Assembly (NCBI GenBank): GCA_963924555.1
Contig: OZ004598.1
Span: 2,132,501 to 2,196,500, forward strand
Direction of reading: 5' to 3'
Length of the DNA: 64,000 nucleotides
From: Crambe crambe
Lineage: Eukaryota > Porifera > Demospongiae > Poecilosclerida > Crambeidae
The notes beneath the pieces are model-generated. The model was not told where the DNA came from. It made no database searches and saw only the letters and a program-made list of their open reading frames with translations. Position 1 is the first letter of the stretch. Each line of letters begins with the position of its first letter. Positions 52,190 through 62,882 of the stretch are shown here, piece after piece. A program made the translations under genes and the position numbers.

Positions 52190-55050
52190 AGGACAATCTA
52201 AATGAATAATGGCAGAGTTAATCTCTTAAAAGTAACTAGTGACTGAGTCCGCAGTGCATCTACCGGGAGATTGTTCCACGTTGAAACACTGTTGACAGTA
52301 AAAGACATGTTGGAAGCATTAGTTTTCACATGTGGTTGAAGGAACTGGTTAAGCAGACAACCATCCCTATCAATTTTGCGAACAAAGACATCACTCGGGA
52401 AATAAAGCAGACCTGCATGTATTTTGAACAGGGTGCATTGCTTCAAAAACATTCTTCGGTTTCTCAGAGTAGGCAGTCCAGCTTTGTCTAGGAGATCATT
52501 GTAGCCACAATCCCACTGACGCAGACACATCCTCAATGCAAACTTTTGGACCTTTTCCAGTTTTTCAATATTTTTGACAAGGTGAGGGTCCCATACTTGA
52601 GCAGCATATTCCAGGTGAGGACGGACCATAGTGATATACAACTGTAGAAGACCCTCATTATCCATGTTCCCATAAAACCTCGGTAGAGTAGGCCAATTAG
52701 CTTTCTAGCCTTCATACACACGTAATCAACATGCTGCGACCATGAGAGATCAGATGTTAATAGTACACCCAGGTACTTGAAGGAAGTAACATGCTGTAGA
52801 CTTAGATTGTTTAAAACAAATTGTGGCGGTTTCAGCCTGTTACGCTTCCTTGAAACAGCCATGATTTTGCATTTATTTGGGTTTAGGGACAGCAGATTGT
52901 AGTTCACCCAATTATTGAGCTGGTCTATGTCACATTGAAGGTCCTTGAAGTCTTCAGCAGACTTTATGATCTTGTACAAGAGCATGTCATCAGCATAGAG
53001 ATTTAATATGCTATCACGGGATAGAGGAATGTCGGCCACATCATTGATATAGATCAGAAATAATAGTGGACCTAATACAGAACTTTGAGATACAACCCTA
53101 GTTTCCATAGATAATTCTCCTCCAACAAGCACACATTGATGTCGATTACAGAGATAGCTACTAACCCAGTTCAAGCAATGCTTATCGAGGCCATAACTGA
53201 CCAGTTTATCGAGTAGCATTTTATGAGGGACTGAATCAAAAGCTTTCCTCAAATCAAAAAAGACCAAACATATTTCATGTCCTTGATCAAGAGCCTTGAA
53301 CCATTCGTGTGTTACTGTTAGGAGTGCACTAACAGTTGACCTTCCTGACTGAAAACCCCATTGCTTTTCAGAGATAGGGTGACTTACACTGAGATGCAAT
53401 GAAATGTAGGAATGGAGATGTTTCTCAAGTAACTTGCTTACTACAGATAGCAGAGATATAGGCCTATATTGAGTACAATCACTATGAGTTTTTGATTTCG
53501 GGACTGGAACTACATTAGAGGTCTTCCAGCATGTAGGGAAGCACCCAGTAGTAATGGATAGATTGGTCAATGAAGGTGCAATTGCTATAGAGGGCTGTGC
53601 CTTTGAGCATCCGAGCTGACACTCCATCAGGACCATTCGCTTTGTTTGAGTCCATAGACATTATCAGGTGAGCCACCTCATCTTCAGTGCACAGCATCTC
53701 TGCAGGGCAGACACATGTTGGGGATGGGTTCATATCCTTTTCCAAGAGCAAAGGACAGCCTTTATTAAAGCAATCAGCGAAGAAACTGTTAAGCATATTT
53801 GCTTTTTCTTGGTTAGTCACTGCAGAGATACCATGCAAGTTGAGAGTTGGGATGCTAGTCTGTTGTTTGTTCATGTATACTTCACAGTTTTCCAAAAATT
53901 CCTTTTTGATCCCATGCTCATGTTCTTGAAAAAGGTATACTTAGCCACCCTCATCATTTTTACAACTTTATTACGTAGCTTTTTATATTTTGACTTAGCT
54001 GACTCACTATGTGACCTTTTTGCTGATTGAAAAGCAGCATTCCTTTTCCTGATAGTGCGTATGATACATTTTGAGAGCCAAGGGACATTCTTTCTGCGGT
54101 TCACAACCTTTTGTGGTATGCATTTAGCCATAATTTCTAAGAATTTAGTTGACCAGTTCTGAGTACTGCTATTTATATCTTCTGTATTCATGAGGCTGCC
54201 CCAGTCAGTGGCATTAATCAAATTGCTTGCTTCCTCAAAGTTTGATTCGTTGTATAGCCAAACTCGCCTTGCAGCAGTTCTCACCTGCTTATTTCTGCCT
54301 TTCCAGTCCAAAACTAGTTCCAATCCATTGTGGTCAGAGTTATTTAGAGGTGGAATAGAGTCGCATCTTTGTAAGAGTGTGTGATCTGAAAGGAGAGCTA
54401 AGTCAATCAGAGAATGGTGCATGTCGTCAGTTGAACGGGTTGGACACTGAATCACTTGAACTAGGTAAAAGGAATTAAGAATATCACGTAATCTTGAAAA
54501 GTTTGAACTCTCTGTGCTGAGATAATTTATGTTAAAGTCACCCACAAGTATAAAATTAGAAAAATGATGCGGACTGAGACAATTAGCATAGTACAAAAGT
54601 TATCAAAAAAATTTACTGAAGCGGAAGGGGGACGATACAAAGTTGAAATACAAAACTTTTCTACTTTATTTGGCAACTTTATATAGAGAGAGAGCATTTC
54701 AGGTTCATTTGATTCCTTTAGTATTACTTCCCAAGTTAGAGTAGAGTCAATGTACATCAGTACACCACCTCCATGCCTATTACGGTCTAAACGTGCAGAG
54801 CTATAACCACAAATAGCAATTTCCATATCTGATATTTCGTCAGATAACCATGATTCAACAACACAAATAATTGATGGTGCCTTCACTGCTACCTCAGTCC
54901 TTAGTTCATCTATTTTGGGCAGTAAGCTTCGAGCATTATAGTAGAGTATAGTACAAACACAGGGATCACTAATAGACGTATGTTGTTTGGTTGGGGGGCT
55001 AACTGATTGTCCATACTGAAGTCCATTGCCGTAATACAATGTTAATTTTC
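52190..55050 (-). mobile_element. Broken non-LTR retrotransposon (LINE, CR1/L2/Jockey-like)
   Basis: Minus-strand frames give, in order: an apurinic-type endonuclease (55039-54530 and on to 54290: YYNARSLLPKIDEL, ESWLSDEI, GYSSARLDRNRHGGGV, STLYRPP, LVGDFNI, SDHNGLELVL), a linker (NKANGPDGVSARML near 53600), a reverse transcriptase (53560-52690: YRPISLLSVVSKLLEK, FFDLRKAFDSVPH, GPLLFLIYINDV, LYADDMLLY, KYLGVLLTSDLSW) and a C-terminal region (52665-52198: RPHLEYAAQVWDP, TFKRLTL). The frame changes at least four times (near 54560, 53880, 53570 and 52650), and the usual QGSVLGP reads QSSVLGP. It has no simple-repeat tail next to the stop and no clear target duplication. Dead copy of moderate age. 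Its 5' end is uncertain. Confidence 0.9.
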
Positions 55051-56237
55051 TGAGAATACAAACAGTATCCGGAAAATTACTGCAAACTCAGCATAAAGAA
55101 TGGCAGCTGTTTTAGTGTGAGTTAAGGCTCTATTCTACAAAAGATGGTAAACGTGCATTGAAAGATATATATTCAAGCATACATGGAAAGCTTATTCAAG
55201 AAGGTAATGATGCATGCTTATGAAGTAGCTAGTTGTAGTATCATTAGACTTCCTGAGGCTGAGAGTGCATCTAGTCCAAGTGTACAGGCTGAAAGTACCA
55301 GTGGAGAGAGTGGTCAAATTTCATTTCTCCATGAATTAGGAATTTTTTTTTTGTGAATTGATAGTGCTAAGATGTATCATTCCTGCCTGCAAATTTTGTT
55401 TTGTTCTGAGAATTTTGTTGTGTATTTAATGTGATGCAAATTCCTACTTTTTTTCACAAAATTTTTTGTCATTTCATTGCAAGACCCCAAGAAGACATTT
55501 CCCCCCATGGAAAGAGTACTACAATGTGATATATTTCTACAGACTGTGAACAGCTGACATAATCATATTAACACAGTATGGCAGCAAAGAAGTGTTTGAT
55601 CATGCATGCACATGCTTTATTGGAACAAGTTTGATTTTTGATAATATATACCATGAACATCTATTGAGTCAATGCATGTCTTATACTGAAGAGGAGAAAT
55701 GGTTTTTGACCGCAATTAGTATTTTTATCAGCCATGATTTCATGCACTGAGTACTTATTTTAAAAGGTCTAGTAAAGTATTATTTATCAAGAGGAGGGTG
55801 AAGAAGTTGTCATATAAGAAATGTTCAGAAATCATGATAGCCATAAGTGAAGAGTAACCAACACACCTGCTTCTTTTTTTCCATTAAAATTGTGCCCATT
55901 ACGTCACTTCCGGTTTATTATTGATAAGGCCTGTGAGGCTGTGCTCTGACTGCCTTGAGTCCTTCCAAGGGATTATTCTCTACTTGCTAAAGATTATCAC
56001 ATTGACATGTCGACAATACCCAAAACGTAGCTATGTAGCAGCTGTGCTAAACATGAGGAGGAATACTGTGAGTATAGAGTAGCTATATGCATAAAATAAT
56101 CTGTGCATGCAACTCCATTTGAAGATTTGATCTATTAAAAGTATAATTCTATATCTCATGACTCATTAGCTATACATGTTTATACATGTAGCACCGACTT
56201 ATGTACTTTGACTGCAGCACTGATTATGTACTTTGAT
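55051..56237. other. Intergenic stretch
   Basis: No supported gene or repeat. It may include untranslated 5' sequence of the LINE near 55050. Confidence 0.4.
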
Positions 56238-56904
56238 CAGTGGTGGATCTAGGAGAAGTGGATCTACTGAGGCGACAGTTTGCAAGTTAGCTGCAGATCG
56301 ACTGGCTAAGCATCAAGTGGGCACAGTTTCCCTAAAAAGGGTGTAGTTAGGCAAAGTGGGCATGGTCGGGTAAAATTTTTTCCATGCGCAAGCATGCATA
56401 TATTAGCCCTAGCCCCCCCTAGTCTCGCGAGCCAGCCCACTTATTTTTTTCGCGGGCGGTGGAAAAATAAGGGTCTGGTCAAACTCGCATGGTTGTTCTG
56501 AGTGTCCAGATTTTTTCTGGACGGATGTACGTAACGCGTCATATTTTGTAATGGGGTGTGGCTTCAAGATATTCTGTGGGTAAGGTAACAAAAATACACA
56601 AAAACAGTCACAGCTTCTAGCTATTTGATACTGCTTGTAGCCCAGCAATTCAGCACTCTCCAAGATAGCCCTTTTCAAAGCCATGATCTTCTGCAGATCT
56701 GCTCGAGCAACATTGCACGTGCGATTATTCATAATGACGCATGACGTCAGATTAAGGATCCGACGGCCAGTACTGCTGACTCTGCAGAACAACTCAACCA
56801 TGTGAGTTTGACCAGACCCTTATTTTTCCACCGCCCTGCGAAAAAAATAAGTGGGCTGGCTTGCAAGACTACCCCCTTCTAAAAATCCTGGATCCACCAC
56901 TGTT
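56238..56904. mobile_element. CAGTGGTGGATC element carrying a nested foldback
   Basis: Ends CAGTGGTGGATCTA and TGGATCCACCACTG. The block 56308-56405 matches 3709-3808 of the shorter relative at 3581-3877. Interrupted by the 450-bp foldback at 56421-56870, which the relative lacks. Confidence 0.7.
56421..56870. mobile_element. 450-bp foldback element with ~73-bp inverted ends, nested
   Basis: Left AGTCTCGCGAGCCAGCCCAC, TTATTTTTTTCGC, GGTGGAAAAATAAGGGTCTGG, then AAACTCGCATGG; the right end is the inverse with a few changes. It sits in a C-run of the host element, so the target duplication cannot be read. The minus-strand frame inside is not thought to be a gene. Confidence 0.75.
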
Positions 56905-57148
56905 GATTGCTTAGCTAGCTATCTATTCTGATCAGATGGCCACTCCTTAGTATAGATGCTCATCCTACATGGCTGTATGTATAGCTAGTCTGCTCACTTT
57001 ATCATGCCAGTGTGTGCACCTCCAACTACACAAATTTAGTTAATAATCTTCCACATCCAGTGCTACGTACTTACAAAAGTAAAGATTTAAAAAGGTTATA
57101 ATTATTATGAATTTCTATATAATAGCTAATTACAAAGAAAAAGAATGG

Positions 57149-57655
57149 AAACAAGTGAGCACAAAAAAATTTCTTCTAAATAAAAAATGAAGTAGGGATA
57201 GCCATAAAATTCAGCTGCATTCCTATCACTCCTAGCCCTCCTAATTTCAATAACCACGCCTCCGCAACTTAAATCCCTACTCTTCACTCCCCCTTCAGCA
57301 ATAAGTGAGTCAATTAAGTAACCCCTACCCGTACCCATCACCAAACTCAAGAATCACAGTAATAATATTATTACAAAACTACTATTCCTACTTCATACCT
57401 AAACTACTATTCCTACTTCACTCCTAGGTTAGGAGTGAAGTAGGAATAGTAGTTTTGTGGAATAATATTATTGCTGTGATTCTTGAGTTTGGTGATGGGT
57501 ACGGGTAGGGGTTACTTGACTCAAGGGGGAGTGAAGAGTAGGGATTTAAGTTGCGGAGGCATGGTTATTGAAATTAGGAGGGCTAGGAGTGATAGGAATG
57601 CAGCTGGCTATCCCTACTGCACTTTTTATTTAGAAGAAATTTTTTGCGCTCATGT
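57149..57655. mobile_element. ~500-bp near-perfect palindrome (foldback element)
   Basis: Two arms of about 240-250 bases meet near 57425 (CACTCCTAGGTTAGGAGTG). Ends GAGC(A/G)CAAAAAAATTTCTTC. Small differences (GCAATAAGTGAG present only on the left) show the arms are ageing separately. A single arm recurs at 61014-61115. Open frames on both strands here mirror each other and are by-products. Confidence 0.85.
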
Positions 57656-58424
57656 TTATACATATGTAGCACCGACTCCAATTGAAACTTTGTAATTCTA
57701 TCTACATAATACTGAGATGGGAAAAGGGTTAGCTATGTATCAGTGACATGAACGTTCATCATTTTAGCTAGCATTTGTGCATCAATATGAAATGATGTTT
57801 ATGCTGCTATCAATGTTTGTATTGCATCAATATGAAATGACAAATTATCTAAAGTTGTTTTGTTTTTCTCGGTGTGCTACTGTTAGCTATGTTAACAGGT
57901 GGCTAGCTAAACTCTATAGAAACATAAACTCTGATAACGCTTACATATGTAGCTACTTAGCTTGCTGAATTGAGCTGGTGGCCTGGATGATGGACAGTTT
58001 CGAGCTGGAAAAATAAAGACCATTGTTAGCTAATTAGCTATGGATTTCTCCATTGATGTGACCTAGCTGTATTGTAGTGTCCCTTTCAACTTCAAGTTGG
58101 TGAAGAGTCATCTGGACTCTAATTTTTAACTCAAGGATCAAGAGATTAAATAATCATCATTAGGGCAATTTGAAATGAACTTTGAACTTTGTATTAGGCT
58201 GGGGAACTTTTGCATACTTTCACAGTCAGTCCAAGGAAAAATGATGATTGGATTAAAGGCTGCATGTACAGAATGAAGATTAAAAATGCATGACCTTTCA
58301 TTATTATATAAAGCATAATAGCTAAACTGCATGCATGTATCGCACCTAATAAGAGATACTGTACATGAATAAATGCAGTATCAAGTCTGCAACTTAACTG
58401 TAACCTTGTCCTTGTGGAACCGAA
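57656..58424. other. Intergenic stretch
   Basis: Contains a near-duplicated phrase GCATCAATATGAAATGA (57779 and 57826). No gene supported. Confidence 0.4.
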
Positions 58425-58675
58425 TTACCTTTTGGTGAATGGCAGCTGCCTGCAATACTGTCTAAACTCTAGCCTGTGAGTCTTCCTGTGCTCAACTAGG
58501 AAGTGCATCCATAGTGGTGTATCTCCTTGAAAGTCTTCATACTGCATAACAGGCATTATCCCTGTCCACGACCATGATGCGCCAACATTCTTTATTATAC
58601 TTCCTGCGCATTCAGGACAAAACTCACAAGCTAGCTGTATTGCGGACTGATACCAGTGCAGCTGCATCGTAACTC
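58425..58675 (-). CDS. Possible last exon of an unrecognised gene
   Basis: An acceptor (CACTATAG, minus strand) at 58676 opens a frame of about 80 codons to a stop at 58425, with Cys-rich FCPECAGS, SWSWTGIMPV and GDTPLWMHFLVEHRK. The composition looks coding, but no upstream exon, domain or paralog was found. It could also be a chance frame. Confidence 0.25.
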
Positions 58676-59035
58676 CTATAGTGTTAATCAAGTAAGTGCT
58701 TATCAGGATCGATTCAGAATGGATATGCAGCAGTGTGCAGTGCAACAAGTGAGTCTCATTCAATGATTTAGCTAGCTATAATAGCCTCACGCACTAACGA
58801 ATGATAGAGACGCCAGAGTCAGATTAAATAACTAGTACCGTTATGCAAGTCATTCCTAGACGTCTATCGATCTTTTGACTAGCCAATCATGACTGGACGT
58901 GCACTCTTTGAAAGTCTTATTACGTACACTGCTGAGCCATCACACTAGCTAGTTTAATAGCTACACTTATTATTATAGCATGTGTGCACACAAAGTAAAC
59001 ACACACCTTCTTGTAGCTACTTATTAAGACTATTC

Positions 59036-59755
59036 AAAAAGCTAATTATTATTAGCATAAGGCATCAATTTTCGACCACATTTAAAATCGACCGTATTAT
59101 ATTGACATGGAAAGTCTATGGTATAGCTAGTAAAATGGCTGCACCGAAAAATGTATGGGAAAAACTTAAGCTATGGGACCATCTAGAGAAGTATTTATCA
59201 GCTGTAGTATGAAAGTAAGTTGCTAGCTCACGTTAGATACCCACTATGGAAGATTGCTCAAAAGCTACGAAAAATATCGACTTAAATGGTAGAATGGTAA
59301 TAACTGCTGCAGAAGCTCTCCTTTTTGTTGGATTCAGGTAATATTTATCAGAAACAGTCTTCATTGGTCTGTTTCATATTCTTACAGAATCTAGTCATAT
59401 CCTAAGAGCAAATTCGATTGAAATTGTGAAGCAGTTTATGATAGAAAAGCTTCATTAATTTTTTGTTATGATGATATATTATATAGCATAAAGTAGTATA
59501 AAAGTATCTTTAAGGACCCTGACATGTAGTGGAGCAAAAAGAATGGGACGGATGATAATTGATTTTCAATGGGTGGTCAATGGTGATCGATTAATGGTTC
59601 TTTAGTTGATGTAGTAGATTCAGTGTTACAACAATTGATTTATATTACAGAGGAGGAAATTATCTTTCCTATGGTTGTTATTTGAGGCTTTGACGACCAT
59701 TGGTGAAGATAGGAATAGTCTGGTTGAAAATTGGTGCCTTATGCTATTACTAGGA
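59036..59755. mobile_element. Possible long foldback element
   Basis: TATTAGCATAAGGCATCAATTTTCGACCA near 59050-59080 is mirrored by TGGTTGAAAATTGGTGCC, TTATGCTATTACTA near 59721-59752, and GACTATTC occurs inverted beyond. The interior is unique. Ends approximate. Confidence 0.4.
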
Positions 59756-60963
59756 CAATGTTCAACATTCAGTTGGCAGCGAGTGAGCAAGCAAGTATTC
59801 TTTAGTGCTACAACTCTTTAGAAGATTTTGCTGTTTAGTTTATATGTATTAGATAAGCTACAACTACTATACTTTAGCTTTAGACAGTGAGCAAGTGAGC
59901 ATGATAGGCTCCAGTGCTTGATATTGCAGTCATGTAAGTAGTCAGAAAGCTCCATGCATCAAAAGTTGTCTACTTACCACAAGCACTTAGATAAGCCAAG
60001 CGCCTACAATTCACTTTGATAAGCCTGGCTGTAGAAAACAATCTAGGCTTCACTTGATTACAATAATTTTTTTTAATATGTACAATTTCAATGAGTCATG
60101 ACCTGAGAGTCAGCTTGCTCGCTGCAATTATTATTATTTTTGACAATATTATTTTTGTGAACCATTTAGCTACAAAGATTTTAATGATAAAAGAGAGCCT
60201 TTGCTTGCCAATTCATTACATAGAGTAAAAATTTAGGGGGGCCCTGACCCCTATGGCCCCCCAGTTCCTGCGCCAGTGGGTCTGTAAGCATAATTATGTA
60301 GAATGTTCATTGGGGCTTCCCAAATCCCCAAAAACATTGGACACCAAAACAGAATCACCTGGCATGCATATATTGATATAATGTATATATAGTCACAAGT
60401 TGTGTTAGCTATGCGTATGTGGGCTTTTGTTTATGTCATTTGATATAGACTGTTACTTTCTACATAATACGTATACAGTACAGGCCCATGCAGTATCTCA
60501 TACACTGCCAATAACAGTTTCATTTATAATGCTACAGTATATTATGTACATGTAGAGTATTAACAACAGATATATTTTGTGAATCCTACTGAGTGAAATT
60601 GGATATATATATATGTGGGTAATTACATCTGCATAGCTGTGTGCATGGGATTGTAAAACAATTTATTGCCACTATACCCGACTTACATAATAAATCACTT
60701 GCATGCATATCATGTGATGTGCAGTCAAGGTGTTGTGTTATTGTTGAGCTATACTTGGAGGTCGAAGATGCTGAAATAGAGTAGATGGATTGGAATCCCC
60801 GAGTTGATACAGTAGTCTATCATCATTATCTAGAGCTAGCTAGCTAGCTAGCTAGAGACAGCTGAGTAATATTATAATTTCGAATAATTGGATACCAAAT
60901 ACATGCGCATGCGTAGAGCCACAAAACCATGACTGCAGGAAGAGCAAAGTCTATTGCTAGCTA
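59756..60963. other. Intergenic stretch upstream of the third CD225 gene
   Basis: G/C-run remnant at 60235-60275 (GGGGGGCCC, GGCCCCCC), (AT)n near 60605, TAGC string at 60836-60854. The missing first exon of the third CD225 gene may lie here but was not recognised. Confidence 0.4.
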
Positions 60964-60970
60964 GTACAAG

Positions 60971-61005
60971 CATAGATAGTATATTACGGTAATATACTAT
61001 CTATG
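60971..61005. repeat. 35-base perfect palindrome between 7-base direct repeats
   Basis: CATAGATAGTATATTAC, one centre base, then the exact inverse. GTACAAG is present directly on both sides (60964-60970 and 61006-61012), as if the hairpin were an insertion. Confidence 0.75.
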
Positions 61006-61013
61006 GTACAAGT

Positions 61014-61115
61014 GAGCGCAAAAAAATTTCTTCTAAATAAAAAGTGAAGTAGGGATAGCCATAAAATCCAGCTGTATTCCTATCTCCTAATTTCAATAAC
61101 CACGCCTCCCAACTT
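61014..61115. repeat. Single arm of the 57149-57655 foldback family
   Basis: Begins GAGCGCAAAAAAATTTCTTC and follows the left arm of the palindrome to ACCACGCCTCC, with a short deletion. The other arm is absent. Confidence 0.8.
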
Positions 61116-61310
61116 AAATCCACCTGTAAAGTAAGGGTAGAATAGAAAGAAGAGTTTTTAGTTTATACAGTTCTATGGACTTTGACCTGCCATAGAGAGT
61201 GCGCACTCTCTGATAGAAAGTTAGCTATTGACAGAATCATTGAGACTATTATTGGTTATAGCTACATGTAAGTGGAAATTTATTACCCCTGTCAATGATA
61301 TCATCTGCAG

Positions 61311-62293
61311 CATGAAAATGAGAATATGTACAATGAGATTGAAGTTCCCAGCTATCAAGCTACAATGATTCCTAACCCAGCTGTCATGCCACCAACAAGT
61401 GCTGTTCAGTCCACAGTTAACTATGATGTCATTGAGTTCCAACCCCTTGGTACCCAACCCCCACCAAACCCGAAAGAGGTGCTACCTGCCAATGACCACT
61501 TGTTCTTGACCTTGGCTTTGATGTGTGCCTGCATTGTGCTGGGTTTCAACGGACTGGGGATGGCTTGCTTGCTCCCTGCACTCGTCTGTTCAGCATTGGT
61601 ATAGTTATTTATTATTATCATGCTCATCATTTCAATGACAAAGTGTGTGATTTAACATATACTAAGCTAAGCCATTTATTTAAACTGCACGCTAGTTATA
61701 ATAATTATGGTGGGATATTATGACATCATGAGTTGTAATGTAATACCTACGTATTATATGTAAATTTTGCTTTTTATACTTAGCTTCACCTAAGTTGGCT
61801 AGCTTGCTAGTCAACTGCTTTAACTATAGCCTATTTATTGGTGCAAATTTCCCACTAGGTATAGTGTCAATGCCTCAAAATTAATGATAATAGGTAGCTA
61901 CCTCAAATTAGCTAACATAAAATTTAATTGGGAATCTAGAACATATTTTCATTGTTATGGCTTACTGGTATGAATTTTACACTAAGCTATTAAAACAATG
62001 GTAATTTCAGTTGCTTAACATGACAATGAAAAAAATCTTCCCAATTTATGGTACTTTTTTTTACAATGCACTGTGTTGCAAGAAATTTCAGCTACTTACT
62101 TTCCACATAGGGATATGATTATAACAGGGAGAAGAAGATTGAGAAGGCTCAAAAAGTTGGAAAAGCTGCTCTTATCTGCAACATTGTGGTGGTGATCATG
62201 AATATTGTGTTTTATATTCTTGTGGGCATTATGATCATTGTTCTGGCCAGTCCAGGAGTATTGTATGGCCGCCGTTATTATAACCGCTACTAA
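61311..62293 (+). CDS. CD225/dispanin membrane protein, copy 3 (partial: last two exons)
   Basis: Exons 61311-61598 and 62111-62293, phase 0 at the start and between them, with the same exon borders as copies 1 and 2. The upstream acceptor (CATCTGCAG) shows that a first exon is missing from this annotation. By analogy it should be a very short exon with the start codon; an internal ATG at 61326 is an alternative start. Pro-rich N-terminus, then NDHLFLTLALMCACIVLGF, LGMACLLPALVCSAL, GYDYNREKKIEKAQKVGKAAL and a helix ending in LYGRRYYNRY. It is more diverged than copies 1 and 2 are from each other, and its C-terminus is basic and Tyr-rich where theirs ends in VYY. Confidence 0.75.
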
Positions 62294-62882
62294 AATGGTT
62301 ATTATTACTGATAAGTTTGGACATTGTTAACTTTCACATTGTAGTGACATTCTATTACATAATATTATAGGTAGTATAGCTAGTTGTGTCATTGTTAGAA
62401 TAGAGCTTTGGACTTGGAACATTTACCCAAACTTCTGTTTATAATTATTGTCGAAAAAAATTCACGTATGTGATCAGTACAGTAGCATACCATGCACATG
62501 CTTAGTGCTTGTTGTATGCATAGATACTATAGACTACGTAACCGGGATAGGAAACCCAATTTTTTTCTCCGGGCACTCTGTGTTACGGGGCTTTGTAGCA
62601 TAACCTACAACAACGTTACAAGTACAACCAGCCCTTCCTTTATGAAGCCCAGACCCCGCAGAGACTCGCAAAGAAAAGGACATGGCTGTAGCTTCCAGTT
62701 CTGGGGAAATTTTAGCTGCAAATGCATCTTTTTCTGGTGAGTTAGCTGGTTTGTAGCTACAACTGTATAACCTACAAACTACTACAGTGGTAAGCTCTAG
62801 CTATTATTTTTTTCTCTACCAGGTGATGCTTAGATGCCGTTAAGGATATTTTTAAGGACGATGGTTTTCTGCTACCAACTCC
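62294..62882. other. Intergenic stretch
   Basis: 3' flank of the third CD225 gene and a small frame near 62492-62740 with no recognisable motif. Confidence 0.4.

Noticed and set aside
56409-56801. 130-residue minus-strand frame
   Set aside because: Lies fully inside a foldback element, including its inverted ends. No known motif.
57126-57695. Two similar small proteins (MSLVMGTGRGYL...) on opposite strands
   Set aside because: They mirror each other because the DNA is a palindrome. No splice or start evidence.
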